This document shows positions 49,985 through 60,978 of a stretch of 64,000 nt of DNA, in pieces. Position numbers and translations under genes: made by a program. The notes beneath the pieces are model-generated. The model ran no database searches. It was not told the DNA's origin and saw only the letters and a list, made by a program, of their open reading frames with translations. The DNA comes from Curtobacterium poinsettiae. Its GTDB lineage: Bacteria > Actinomycetota > Actinomycetes > Actinomycetales > Microbacteriaceae. Within the stretch, counting starts at the first letter, position 1. Every line of letters begins with the position of its first letter. The stretch lies in the NCBI RefSeq assembly GCF_025677645.1, contig NZ_CP106879.1, positions 2,170,001-2,234,000 on the forward strand, read 5' to 3'.

Positions 49985-50965
49985 GTGGCCGAACCCGTCG
50001 ATGCGTGGTGGCGCCGCCGACAGTGGTCGCGCGGCGAAGCGGTGCCGTACGCCGTCGGACAGTTCCGCGCCGACTGGGCGCCGTACCCGGTACTCATCCG
50101 GCAGTACCACCCCGACTGGAACCACGGCGTCGTCCTGACCCAGGTCCCCCCGGCGGCCGACGTCCTGCTCACCTGGGAGTGCGACGTCGGGCACGTCTTC
50201 GTGGCGACCCCGTCCGAACAGCGGTCCCGCCCGGGCCGTGAGCGCCGCCGCTCCGTCTGGTGCCCCGAGTGCGCGGTGCAGGCCCAGCCGCAGCGGTGGC
50301 CGGTGCTGCCGTCGGACTGGCCGCAGGCCGTGCCGGTGCCGCAGCGGGTCGTCCGGAGTGCGGGACGACAGACCCTGCCGGCGGCTCCGGTGCGCGGGGT
50401 CCCGGCGGGAGCCGTCGCGTCGAGCCGTTCCCGGTCCCGTCGGCCCGTCGCCGGGTCGGCCGGTGGGGCGCCACGGCGGAGCGCTCAGTCCGTTCCCCGC
50501 ACGATCTGTCCGAAGACCCCTCGGCTGCCGTCGGGTGAGTCGTTCACGAGCGTCTGCGCCCCGGCGACGGCCTCGGCGGTCGAAGCCGAACTCCGGGGCA
50601 TGCTGTCCGAGCGGTTCGCGTTCACGTACGACCACTCCGCGATCCGACTCGACCGCCCGTTCTTCGACCACGTCGAGGCCTGGCCGGACATCATCCTGCC
50701 CGAACTCCGCGTCGCCATCGAGTACGACTCCACGGGTCGGCACGGGCTCGAGCACGTCGGTCCACGGCAGGAGACCGACCGGAGGAAGGACCGAGCCGTC
50801 CGTGCCGTGGGGTGGGAGGTCGTCCGCATCCGCACCGGTCGGCTGCCGGCACTCGGCCCGCACGACCTGCAGGTCTCGGGTGTCTCCGGCCGGACCGTCG
50901 ACCGGCTGGCGGACACCCTGCGCGAGCTCCGGGGCGCGTTGTTCGTCGACGCGTACGCCCGGTGA
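49985..50965 (+). CDS. Zinc-ribbon plus PD-(D/E)XK-type nuclease-like protein
   Basis: Predicted 326-residue protein. A zinc ribbon lies at about 60-95 (WECDVGHVF then CPECA). A basic, low-complexity linker follows. The last 120 residues look like a DUF559/Vsr-like restriction-endonuclease fold: PDIILPELRVAIEYDS supplies the D..E-x-D type core, then DRRKDRAVRAVGWEVVRIRTG. It may cut damaged, foreign or specific DNA; role unproven. GTG at 49985, TAGCGT 6 bases before it. No methylase or helicase partner is nearby. Confidence 0.7.
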   Translation: MAEPVDAWWRRRQWSRGEAVPYAVGQFRADWAPYPVLIRQYHPDWNHGVVLTQVPPAADVLLTWECDVGHVFVATPSEQRSRPGRERRRSVWCPECAVQAQPQRWPVLPSDWPQAVPVPQRVVRSAGRQTLPAAPVRGVPAGAVASSRSRSRRPVAGSAGGAPRRSAQSVPRTICPKTPRLPSGESFTSVCAPATASAVEAELRGMLSERFAFTYDHSAIRLDRPFFDHVEAWPDIILPELRVAIEYDSTGRHGLEHVGPRQETDRRKDRAVRAVGWEVVRIRTGRLPALGPHDLQVSGVSGRTVDRLADTLRELRGALFVDAYAR

Positions 50966-51044
50966 CGCCGTCGATCGGGGGACACGCACGACCCGCCGGG
51001 GTACAGCCCGGCTGGGAGCGATCGCGCGCGACGGGTAGGTATAC

Positions 51045-52433
51045 ATGGTGACCACGGTCTTCTGTCTCCACGCCCTCGGCGCGAGTTCCGAGGAGTTCGC
51101 GCTGCTCCGCGCCGAACTCCTCGGCGACCTCGACCTCATCGGCATCGACCTGCCCGGCTTCGGCCGGAGCCCGGCGTCGTCCGGCACCACCGTCGAGGAG
51201 ATGGCCGTCCTGGTGGAGCGCGCGATCGGCGCGAGCGGCTCGACGGAGTGGATGCTCCTCGGGCACTCGATGGGCGGCAAGGTCGCCACGGCGGTGGCCG
51301 ACCGCACGATCACCGGCGCGAACGGCCTGTTCGGGCTGCGAGCCGTGGTGCTCCTCGCCGCGTCCCCGCTCGCTCCCGAGCCGATGGACGACGACCGCCG
51401 CCGGACGATGCTGTCGTGGGCTGCCGGTGGCCCGATCGGCGTCCAGGACGCCGAGGAGTTCGTCGGCGCCAACACCGCGGGACCCCTGGCGCCCGCGCGC
51501 CACATCGCGGCGGTGCAGGACGTCGAGCGGACCGACCCCGCCGCCTGGACGGACTGGCTGTCCCGCGGCAGCCGCGAGGACTGGTCGGACGCCGCGCCGA
51601 ACCCGGTGCCGGCCCTGGTGCTCGCCGGTGCCGAGGACGGCGACCTCGATGCCGACGCCCAGCGCCGCCTGACGCTGCCGCACTGGCCGAACAGCGAGCT
51701 CCACGTCGTCGACGGGGCCGCCCACCTGCTGCCCTGGGAACAGCCGGAGGCCGTGGCCGAGCGCATCCGCGACTTCTGGCAGCGCCGGGTCACGGGGTCG
51801 CCGACCGTCCCCGTGGAGCACGCCCGCGTGATCGCCTCGCCGCGGGTCAGTGCCCGCACCCGAGGCCTGCTCGCCCAGCGGTCCCTGCCCGACGACCCGG
51901 CCGCCGCACCCCACGCCTTCACGCCGACGCAGCTGGACACCCTCCGTGCGGTCGCGCGGATCGTCGTCCCGCAGCCCGGCCCCGACCAGGTCGACCTGGC
52001 GCTGCGGGTGGACGCGCAGCTGGCCGCCGGGCTCGGCGACGGCTGGCGGCCGGACGGCCTGCCGGTGGACGCCGAGGCCTACCGCGCCGCGCTCGACGTC
52101 CTCGCCGCACCCGCCCGCGACGGCGTGCTCGACCAGGCCCTCGAGTCCGTGGCGGCCGGGCGGTACCGCGCCGACGGTGCCCTCGACGCCGAGCAGCTGC
52201 GCGCCTGGTTCGAGGACGCCAGCGTCGACCTCGTGAAGCACTGGCTCGCACACCCCGCCACCATGGCCGCCATCGACTTCGACGGCTACGCCAACGGAGG
52301 TGACGGCGTCCGCAAGCAGGGCTTCCAGCTCCTCGCTGCCGACGAGCGCGAGGCCTGGGAGCCCGAGGCACCCGACGGCCCCCGTCCCACCGCCACGATC
52401 GACCCCGCACCGACGACCGGAGCAGCACGATGA
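51045..52433 (+). CDS. Alpha/beta hydrolase fused to a gluconate 2-dehydrogenase subunit 3-like domain
   Basis: Predicted 462-residue two-domain protein. Residues 1-250 are an alpha/beta hydrolase: FCLHALGASSEEF, nucleophile LLGHSMGGKVATA, histidine DGAAHLLPWEQPE. Residues about 285-440 resemble the gamma subunit of membrane FAD dehydrogenases: FTPTQLDTLRAVARIVVPQ, RRADGALD-like and DFDGYANGGDGVRKQGFQLL. The next gene is the matching GMC flavoprotein, with ATGA overlap. The hydrolase may free the alcohol that the GMC enzyme oxidises. ATG at 51045; GTG at 51048 is possible. Confidence 0.85.
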   Translation: MVTTVFCLHALGASSEEFALLRAELLGDLDLIGIDLPGFGRSPASSGTTVEEMAVLVERAIGASGSTEWMLLGHSMGGKVATAVADRTITGANGLFGLRAVVLLAASPLAPEPMDDDRRRTMLSWAAGGPIGVQDAEEFVGANTAGPLAPARHIAAVQDVERTDPAAWTDWLSRGSREDWSDAAPNPVPALVLAGAEDGDLDADAQRRLTLPHWPNSELHVVDGAAHLLPWEQPEAVAERIRDFWQRRVTGSPTVPVEHARVIASPRVSARTRGLLAQRSLPDDPAAAPHAFTPTQLDTLRAVARIVVPQPGPDQVDLALRVDAQLAAGLGDGWRPDGLPVDAEAYRAALDVLAAPARDGVLDQALESVAAGRYRADGALDAEQLRAWFEDASVDLVKHWLAHPATMAAIDFDGYANGGDGVRKQGFQLLAADEREAWEPEAPDGPRPTATIDPAPTTGAAR

Positions 52434-53980
52434 GACTCGACGGACAACGCACGTACGGCACGGACGACGTCGTCGACGTGGTGGTGGTCGGCACCGGGGC
52501 CGGGGGAGCACCGCTCCTCGCATCGCTGGCGCGCCGTGGCCTGACGGTCGTCGCGCTCGAAGCCGGCCGCAACACCGAGCCGGGCGACCACGTGCCGGAC
52601 GAGGTCGCCGCCCCCGGGGACATCAACTGGATGGACGAGCGGCTGAGCGGCGGTGGAGCCCCCACGGCCTTCGGCCCGAACAACAGCGGCACGGGCGTCG
52701 GCGGGTCGACGTTGCACTGGGGCGCGTTCACCCCGCGGCCGAGCGAGCACGACCTGCGACTGCGGACCGAGAGCGGCGCGGGGCAGGACTGGCCGATCAG
52801 CCACGCCGAACTCACCGGCTGGATCGAGCAGGTCGAGCACGACGTCGGCGTCGCCGGCCCCGAGTACTACCCGTGGGACCCGTCCCGCCGCTACCGGATG
52901 CGCCCGCCGGCCCGGAACGCCTCGTCGGACATGATGATGCGCGGCACCGCGGCGGCCGGGATCACCGCGACGGACGCCCCGGTCGGCCTGACCACCGAGG
53001 ACCGGCACCAGGAGCACCACGGGCTGCGCCAGGCATGCGTGTCCTGCGGGTCCTGCCACCAGGGCTGCCGGAACGGCGCGAAGGTGTCGATGGACACGAC
53101 CTACCTGCCCGCCGCGGTGGCGTTCGGTGCCGAGATCCGTCCGGAGTCCTTCGTGCACGGCATCGAGCTCGACGCGGCGGGACGGGTCGAGGCGGTCCTG
53201 TACACCGCCGACGGGCGCGAGCACCGCCAGCGCTGCCGGAGCCTCGTCCTCGCCGCGGGTGGTGTCGAGACGCCGCGGCTGCTCCTGCACACCGGTGTCG
53301 CGAACGGCAGCGGACAGGTCGGCCGGAACTTCACCGCGCACGGAGCCACCCAGGTGTGGGCGCGGTTCGACGAGTCGATGCGCTCGTACCGCGGGTACCC
53401 GTCGTCGATCATCACCGAGGACTTCGTCCGACCGGCGGACGCCGACTTCGCGGGCGGCTACCTCATCCAGAGCCTGGGCGTGCAGCCGCAGACCTTCGCG
53501 ACGTCGCTGGTCCGGGGCGGCGGACTCCGCGGTGCCGAGCTGGTCCGGGCACTGCAGGACTACCCGTTCTCGGCCGGCGTCGGCATCAACGCCGAGTGCC
53601 TGCCGTACGACGACAACCGCCTCGAGCTGACCGACGAACTCGACGAGCACGGTGTCCCGCGTGCTCGGGTCTCGTTCACCCCGGGTTCGAACGAGGAGGC
53701 GATCCGCCGCCACGCGGTGCGCACGATGACGACCATCGTCGAGGCTGCCGGCGGCCAGGACGTCCGGGTGCTCGAACGCACGGCGCACACCATCGGCACC
53801 GCGCGGATGGGCACGGACCGCGAGACCTCCGTCGTCGACCAGGACGGCCGCTCGTGGGAGGTCCCGAACCTGTGGATCGCCGACAACTCGGTGTTCCCGA
53901 GCGCGGTCATCGCGAACCCGGCGCTGACGATCATGGCGCTCTCGCTCCGCACCGCCGACCGCATCCTGCAGGCCGCCTGA
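52430..53980 (+). CDS. GMC-family FAD oxidoreductase
   Basis: Predicted 516-residue flavoprotein related to the large subunit of gluconate/sorbitol dehydrogenases. FAD motif VVVGTGAGGAPLLASLARRG near residue 20. GTGVGGSTLHWGAFTPRP and a Cys-rich stretch CVSCGSCHQGC near 205 follow. The catalytic end has AHTIGTARMG and LWIADNSVFPSAVIANPALT. Oxidises a polyol or sugar acid, passing electrons on. It pairs with the fused hydrolase/subunit 3 protein. Confidence 0.9.
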   Translation: MRLDGQRTYGTDDVVDVVVVGTGAGGAPLLASLARRGLTVVALEAGRNTEPGDHVPDEVAAPGDINWMDERLSGGGAPTAFGPNNSGTGVGGSTLHWGAFTPRPSEHDLRLRTESGAGQDWPISHAELTGWIEQVEHDVGVAGPEYYPWDPSRRYRMRPPARNASSDMMMRGTAAAGITATDAPVGLTTEDRHQEHHGLRQACVSCGSCHQGCRNGAKVSMDTTYLPAAVAFGAEIRPESFVHGIELDAAGRVEAVLYTADGREHRQRCRSLVLAAGGVETPRLLLHTGVANGSGQVGRNFTAHGATQVWARFDESMRSYRGYPSSIITEDFVRPADADFAGGYLIQSLGVQPQTFATSLVRGGGLRGAELVRALQDYPFSAGVGINAECLPYDDNRLELTDELDEHGVPRARVSFTPGSNEEAIRRHAVRTMTTIVEAAGGQDVRVLERTAHTIGTARMGTDRETSVVDQDGRSWEVPNLWIADNSVFPSAVIANPALTIMALSLRTADRILQAA

Positions 53981-54029
53981 GCAGGCACTCCGACCAGCTG
54001 GGCACGGGATCCGACCGCCCGGTCGCGGC

Positions 54030-54596
54030 TCAGCCCCGCAGCGCGAGCGCCTCGCTCGTCCACCGGGCGTGCAGGTCCCACGGATCGTCGACTCCGGCAG
54101 CGACGGTGTCCACGTGGGCCAGGAGTTCCGGCGTCGCCCGGAACCACTCGGTACCCGGGTAGCGGCTGGCGGCGAAGGTGGCGTGCCGTCGGCGTTCGAG
54201 GGTCCGGTCACCGCGCTCGAACGCCAGCAGGTCCTGGTGCGGGATCGCCGCGAGCCGCTGCCGGGGGTTCATCGTCGTACCGATCTTGATGCGGTCACCG
54301 AAGTCGTCGCGCATCCGCAGGTAGTAGACGACGTCGACTCGAGGGGGAGCGAGGTCGCCGTCCGGCACCTCCCCCCAGCGCCACTCGCACCGGGCGCACA
54401 CCACGCCCGAGGGGTACCGCACCCCGATCCGAGACCCGCACGCCGGGCACGGACCGGGCAGCGCGTCCTCGATGCCGGAGTGTTCGGCCGCGAGGTCGGC
54501 GACGAACGCGACGTGCGCACCGCACAGGGGGACGCCCGCGAGACCATCCGCGAGCACGCCTGCGCAACCCGGCACGCAGCACGAGGAGGAGACCAT
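54030..54596 (-). CDS. GIY-YIG (T5orf172/MUG113-like) nuclease-like protein with zinc-binding cysteines
   Basis: Predicted 188-residue protein. An N-terminal cysteine-rich part (CCVPGCAGV, CGAH, CPACG and CARCEWRWG) probably binds zinc. A GIY-YIG-type domain follows at about 92-180: VVYYLRMRDDFGDRIKIGTT, then NPRQRLAAIP, ERRRHATFA and GTEWFRATPELLAHV. Resembles phage T5orf172 and MUG113 nuclease families. TAGCGT lies 7 bases before the ATG at 54596. No neighbour gives it a clear partner. Confidence 0.8.
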   Translation of the reverse strand: MVSSSCCVPGCAGVLADGLAGVPLCGAHVAFVADLAAEHSGIEDALPGPCPACGSRIGVRYPSGVVCARCEWRWGEVPDGDLAPPRVDVVYYLRMRDDFGDRIKIGTTMNPRQRLAAIPHQDLLAFERGDRTLERRRHATFAASRYPGTEWFRATPELLAHVDTVAAGVDDPWDLHARWTSEALALRG

Positions 54597-54675
54597 GCCC
54601 CGAACGCTAGCCCGACCCACCGACGTGCCCCGGGCCTCCCGGCCGCTGCGCGCGCGGGGCGTACCGGGCACACCT

Positions 54676-54713
54676 GGTCGAATCGGGCGTACCCGGTCGA
54701 ATCGGGTGTACCC
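54676..54713. repeat. 19-base tandem repeat between the nuclease and siderophore-protein genes
   Basis: Two copies of GGTCGAATCGGGYGTACCC. The GGGCGTACC core also occurs in the terminator region at 37890-37949. A TTCTGGGAAGGA word follows at 54763-54775, as at 37974, marking a shared repeat family. Confidence 0.65.
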
Positions 54714-54802
54714 GGTCTGTTCTTCCGACCAGGGACGCCCGTTCTCACCAGCCATCGCGCGCGTTCTGGGAAGGACCGGCCAGGCAGGCAGGCAGGCCGC
54801 CG

Positions 54803-55648
54803 TCAGTCGGTGAAGATCACCCCGACGGGCTCGCGCTTCTCCTCCTGGAACTCGTCCTCGCCGCGACCGAGCGCCCAGTACGCCGACAACGACATCTCGC
54901 GCTTCACCAGCCCCCAGTCATCCTGCAGCAGCCGACGGATCGCCTTCATCGCGGTCCGCTCGCCGTGCGCGAAGACCTGGACCGGCCGGGAGGCACGCGG
55001 CAGCCCGCGGGCCGTCTCCAGCAGGAGCGTGCCCGGCTGGGCGCCGGTGGCGTCCCGGTGCAGCCACCGCAGGTCGACCCCGGCCGGGTGCCGGAGGTCC
55101 TGCTCGTCGGCGGGCCCGGCCACCTCGACCAGGGCGACCCCGGTGGCGGAGTCGGGCATCGACTCGAGTGCTGCGCCGATCGCGGGCAGGGCGCTGTCGT
55201 CACCGAGCAGCACGTGCGTGACCGCCGGGTCGGTGGTCGGCGCGTAGCCACCACCGGGCCCGGACAGGGCGAGCCGGTCGCCCGGCTGTGCGGACGCTGC
55301 CCAGGGACCGGCGAGGCCGTCGTCGCCGTGCACGACGAAGTCGATCGCGATGGTCCGTGTGGTGTGGTCGACCGCGCGCACCGTGTACGTGCGGCGGGCG
55401 GGGCGGTCGTGCTTCGGCAGGGTCTCGCGCAGGGCCTCGAGGTCGTACGGCGGCACGAGTCCGAGCGACGGCTTCGCGAGCAGGAGCTTGACGTACTTGT
55501 CGGTCGCGCCGAGCCGGTCGGGGTCGGCCTGGGCGACGAAGTCCTCGAAGGCCGAGCCGCCCAGGTGCACGCGCACCATGTGGGGCGAGAGCCGTTCGGT
55601 GCGGTCGACGACGAAGACGTGCTGGGGGCGTTTGGGTTTCGAGCTCAT
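54803..55648 (-). CDS. Siderophore-interacting protein (FAD-dependent ferric-siderophore reductase)
   Basis: Predicted 281-residue cytoplasmic reductase releasing iron from imported ferric siderophores. FAD binding is RRTYTVRAVD and FVVHGDDGLAGPWAA near 90-125; LSGPGGGYAP and LLGDDSALPAIGAALE mark the NAD(P)H domain. The C-terminus SAYWALGRGEDEFQEEK is diagnostic. A short GLPRASRP tract at about 210-217 is derived from the palindrome family. It starts 85 bases from hmuO on the opposite strand; the shared region holds the iron box. Confidence 0.92.
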   Translation of the reverse strand: MSSKPKRPQHVFVVDRTERLSPHMVRVHLGGSAFEDFVAQADPDRLGATDKYVKLLLAKPSLGLVPPYDLEALRETLPKHDRPARRTYTVRAVDHTTRTIAIDFVVHGDDGLAGPWAASAQPGDRLALSGPGGGYAPTTDPAVTHVLLGDDSALPAIGAALESMPDSATGVALVEVAGPADEQDLRHPAGVDLRWLHRDATGAQPGTLLLETARGLPRASRPVQVFAHGERTAMKAIRRLLQDDWGLVKREMSLSAYWALGRGEDEFQEEKREPVGVIFTD

Positions 55649-55698
55649 CGTGGGGGAGCTTCCTCTCGCGGGTTCGGCGCCACCTGGGTGATCCCTGC

Positions 55699-55733
55699 TT
55701 GACGCGCGCATCACTAAGGTTAGCCTTACCTCA
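55699..55733 (+). promoter_or_regulatory. IdeR/DtxR iron box over the hmuO promoter
   Basis: TAAGGTTAGCCTTACCTCA (55715-55733) matches 16 of 19 positions of the DtxR/IdeR consensus. It covers the -10 box TAGCCT (55721-55726), 16 bases after TTGACG (55699-55704), and touches the ATG. Iron-bound repressor would block hmuO and perhaps the divergent siderophore gene. Confidence 0.85.
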
Positions 55734-56416
55734 TGGACTCGACCGTCATCCCGTTCTCCGAGCTGCTGCGGCGTCGCACGCGGCGCTCGCACGGTGCCTC
55801 GGCCACGAGCGGCTTCATGCAGGACCTGCTCGGCGGCGACTGCAACGTCGCCGACTACGCGGACCTGCTCGGACAGTACGCCTTCGTGTACGACGCGCTC
55901 GAGCGGGCGGCGGAACGCATGGCCGACCACCCCGTGGCGGCGCCGTTCGTCACCGCGCAGCTCACCCGGATGCCGGCGATCCGTGCCGACCTCGAGTACC
56001 TGATCGGCCCGGACTGGTCCGAGCTGGTGTGCCCGCTGCCCGCGACGACCGCGTACGTGCGACGCCTCAACGAGGTCGCGGCGGAGTGGCCCGGCGGCTT
56101 CGTGGCGCACCACTACACGCGGTACCTCGGCGACGTGTCCGGCGGGCACGTGATCGGCCAGGTGCTGGCCGAGCGGTTCGGGTTCGACACGAACGGAGTC
56201 CTCTTCTACATCTTCGACCAGGTCGCCGACCCGAGCGACTTCGAGCACACCTACCGGGCCCAGCTCGACGCCGCGCCCTGGACGGCCGGGGAGCAGGAGC
56301 GGGTGATCGCCGAGGTCGAGCTCGCCTACGAGCTGAACCGGGGGCTGCTCGCCGGCCTCGATGCCCGCCGTGCGCCGTTCCGTCAGGAACCGGGCAGCGC
56401 CTCCGTGCCCGCCTGA
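55733..56416 (+). CDS. hmuO: Heme oxygenase (HmuO type)
   Basis: Predicted 227-residue enzyme opening heme to biliverdin, CO and iron. The proximal heme ligand is His20 in RRSHGASATSGFMQDLLGG. The distal helix glycines are in YLGDVSGGHVIGQV (near 135-148), a strong heme-oxygenase signature. YIFDQVADPSDFEHTYRAQLD follows. The ATG lies at the transcription start inferred from its promoter, so the mRNA is leaderless and iron-repressed through the overlapping IdeR box. Confidence 0.95.
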   Translation: MDSTVIPFSELLRRRTRRSHGASATSGFMQDLLGGDCNVADYADLLGQYAFVYDALERAAERMADHPVAAPFVTAQLTRMPAIRADLEYLIGPDWSELVCPLPATTAYVRRLNEVAAEWPGGFVAHHYTRYLGDVSGGHVIGQVLAERFGFDTNGVLFYIFDQVADPSDFEHTYRAQLDAAPWTAGEQERVIAEVELAYELNRGLLAGLDARRAPFRQEPGSASVPA

Positions 56417-56478
56417 CCCCACGCCAGGCAGTACCCGGAGCGGGGCCGCGCGTGGGACCGCGCGGACCCGGCCCTGCG

Positions 56479-56544
56479 CGGACCCCGCCCCGCGTCCGTC
56501 CGGACCCCGCCCCGCGTCCGTCCGGACCCCGCCCCGCGTCCGTC
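56479..56544. repeat. 22-base tandem repeat, three exact copies, in the ppc leader
   Basis: CGGACCCCGCCCCGCGTCCGTC three times (56479-56500, 56501-56522, 56523-56544), ending 85 bases before the ppc start. Each unit can pair CGGAC/GTCCG internally. Confidence 0.8.
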
Positions 56545-56629
56545 CGGACGGTCGACGTCACGTGCCTCCCGGTGCCGATACGCTGCTGGGACCCGGGACC
56601 AGCCTCCCGGACGACCCGGAAAGGACTCC

Positions 56630-59287
<2,658 letters not shown>

Positions 59288-59298
59288 CGCCCCCACCC

Positions 59299-59346
59299 GA
59301 CGGACGGGAGGCCTGGTGCCAGCTGGCACCGGGCCTCCCGTCCGTC
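59299..59346. repeat. Palindromic GACGGACGGGAGGCCTGG element, probable ppc terminator
   Basis: Two 24-base arms match with one mismatch (59299-59322 and 59323-59346), 11 bases after the ppc stop. It is the longest copy of the family. Confidence 0.8.
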
Positions 59347-59544
59347 CGCGCGCACGTCTCGTGCTGACCGCCCAGCGGTCACGATGCGTCGGCTGCGCCT
59401 CGCGCCGTCGGTCGGCCTGAGCGGTCGGGACCCGTCGGGCGGCCCCGGCCGAGTGGTCACGAAGCGTCGGCTGCGCCGTCGCCGGGCGACGGAACGCGAC
59501 CACTCGGTGAACGTGAGCGGGTTGTCGTGACCGCTCGCGGCGCC

Positions 59545-59586
59545 GGACAGGAGGCCCGTGGCGGGCCCGCACCGGGCCTCCCGTCC
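59545..59586. repeat. Palindromic GGACAGGAGGCCCG element
   Basis: Second family copy after ppc, with arms GGACAGGAGGCCCG and CGGGCCTCCCGTCC around a GC-only centre. Confidence 0.7.
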
Positions 59587-59619
59587 GTCCGCGCGCACGT
59601 CGCCGGCCGCGCTTCGGCA

Positions 59620-59662
59620 GCAGGAACGGTCGCGTCCGGCACCGCGAACCGACCGTTCCTGC
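59620..59662. repeat. Inverted repeat GCAGGAACGGTCG
   Basis: GCAGGAACGGTCG (59620-59632) and its exact complement (59650-59662) around a 17-base centre, about 50 bases before the MFS gene. Possible operator or hairpin. Confidence 0.5.
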
Positions 59663-59710
59663 TCACGAAGTGCTCGTCGAATCGATTCGGGGACGCGTAG
59701 CGTGTCCGAG

Positions 59711-60919
59711 GTGACGACGGAGCGCAGGACGGGACCGACGACGACCGTGCTGCCCCCGATCGTGCCGCTGGCGCTCATCGTCGGGGTCTCGCCGTTCGCG
59801 ACCGACATGTACATCCCCGCGCTCCCGGCCATCGCGCGCGACCTCGGCACCACGCCCGGCGCGGTGCAGCTCTCGCTCACGGCGTTCCTCGTGGCCTTCG
59901 CGGTCGGCCAGCTGCTCGTCGGACCGGTGAGTGACGGGATCGGTCGTCGGCCGATGCTCGTCGTCGGGACCGCCCTGTTCGCCCTCGCGTCGGTCGGCTG
60001 CGCGCTCGCCCCCGACGTCGTGACGCTGGTGGTGGCCCGCGTCGCCCAGGGACTCGCCGGAGCCGCGGGTGCCGTGGCCGGCCGGGCGATGGTGTCCGAC
60101 GTGACGAGCGGCACCCGGATGGCGAAGGTGTTCGGCACGCTCGCGGCCATCAACGCGACCGGACCCGTGGTGGCACCGCTGGCCGGGGGAGCGGTGCTGA
60201 CGGTCGGCACGTGGCGGCTCATGTTCGTCGTGCTGGCCGCGCTCGGTGCGGTGTTCTTCGTGGCCGTGGTGCTGCGGTTCCGCGAGACCCTGCCGCGGGA
60301 GCGACGCGGCGGCGTCGGGTTCGCGGCCAACGGGCAGCGGATCCGCGCGCTCCTGGCGATCCCGCGGTTCCGGGCCTACGTGCTGAGCGGCGTGCTGTCG
60401 ACGGTGGGGTTCTTCGCCTACATCGCGACGAGCTCGTTCGTGTTCCAGTCGGAGTACGGCTTCTCCGAAGGGATGTACACCCTGGTCTTCGCCACGAACG
60501 CGTCGATGATGATCGTCACGACGGTGCTGTTCAGTCGGCTCGTCGGACGGTTCACCGAGGACGCTCTGCTGTCCCTCGGCCTGGCCGTCGGGACGGTCGG
60601 AGCCACGGCCGTGCTCGTGTCGGCGATCCTGGGGCTCGGTCCGGTGCCGGTGTGGTGCGCGCTCGCGGTCGTGACGGCCGCGTGGGGCTTCGTGCTGCCG
60701 GCGGCGATGACCCGCACGCAGCACGTCGGCTCGGCGCACCCGGGCACCGCGGCCGCGCTGCAGGGCGGGCTCACCTTCGGCATCGGCGGTCTCGGCACCC
60801 CGCTCGCCGGCGCCCTCGGTGGCACTGCACTGGCGATGGGCGGGGTGATGGCAGTGCTGATGGCCGCAGCCGTCGTGGTGCAGGTGACGGCGACGCGGCG
60901 AAACCGGTCACACAACTGA
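59711..60919 (+). CDS. MFS multidrug exporter, Bcr/CflA family
   Basis: Predicted 402-residue transporter with twelve helices. Bcr/CflA hallmarks: SPFATDMYIPALPAIARDLG, QLLVGPVSDGIGRRP, VAPLAGGAVLTVGTWRLMF and FRETLPRERR. Proton-driven drug or peptide efflux. GTG at 59711 is chosen because TAGCGT ends 7 bases before it, indicating a leaderless transcript; GTG at 59702 is also in frame. Substrate unknown. Confidence 0.92.
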   Translation: MTTERRTGPTTTVLPPIVPLALIVGVSPFATDMYIPALPAIARDLGTTPGAVQLSLTAFLVAFAVGQLLVGPVSDGIGRRPMLVVGTALFALASVGCALAPDVVTLVVARVAQGLAGAAGAVAGRAMVSDVTSGTRMAKVFGTLAAINATGPVVAPLAGGAVLTVGTWRLMFVVLAALGAVFFVAVVLRFRETLPRERRGGVGFAANGQRIRALLAIPRFRAYVLSGVLSTVGFFAYIATSSFVFQSEYGFSEGMYTLVFATNASMMIVTTVLFSRLVGRFTEDALLSLGLAVGTVGATAVLVSAILGLGPVPVWCALAVVTAAWGFVLPAAMTRTQHVGSAHPGTAAALQGGLTFGIGGLGTPLAGALGGTALAMGGVMAVLMAAAVVVQVTATRRNRSHN

Positions 60920-60978
60920 GGGTCGGAGCCGGTAGGTTGCTGGTTGCAAGGCGCACCGATCTGAGGAGACCCACCGAG

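Larger units (their letters stand above)
59288..59710. other. 423-base intergenic stretch packed with inverted repeats
   Basis: Holds two palindromes of the GGGAGGC family (59299-59346 and 59545-59586), two copies of GGTCACGAwGCGTCGGCTGC near 59377 and 59456, a GAGTGGTC/GACCACTC pair, and the palindrome at 59620. I see no coding frame of substance. Confidence 0.7.

Noticed and set aside
54472..54813. Plus-strand frame starting with AGGAGGAGACC-ATG at 54597
   Set aside because: The ribosome-like sequence is striking, but the frame encodes repeat-derived PRASRP and tandem-repeat sequence and overlaps the nuclease gene start on the other strand.
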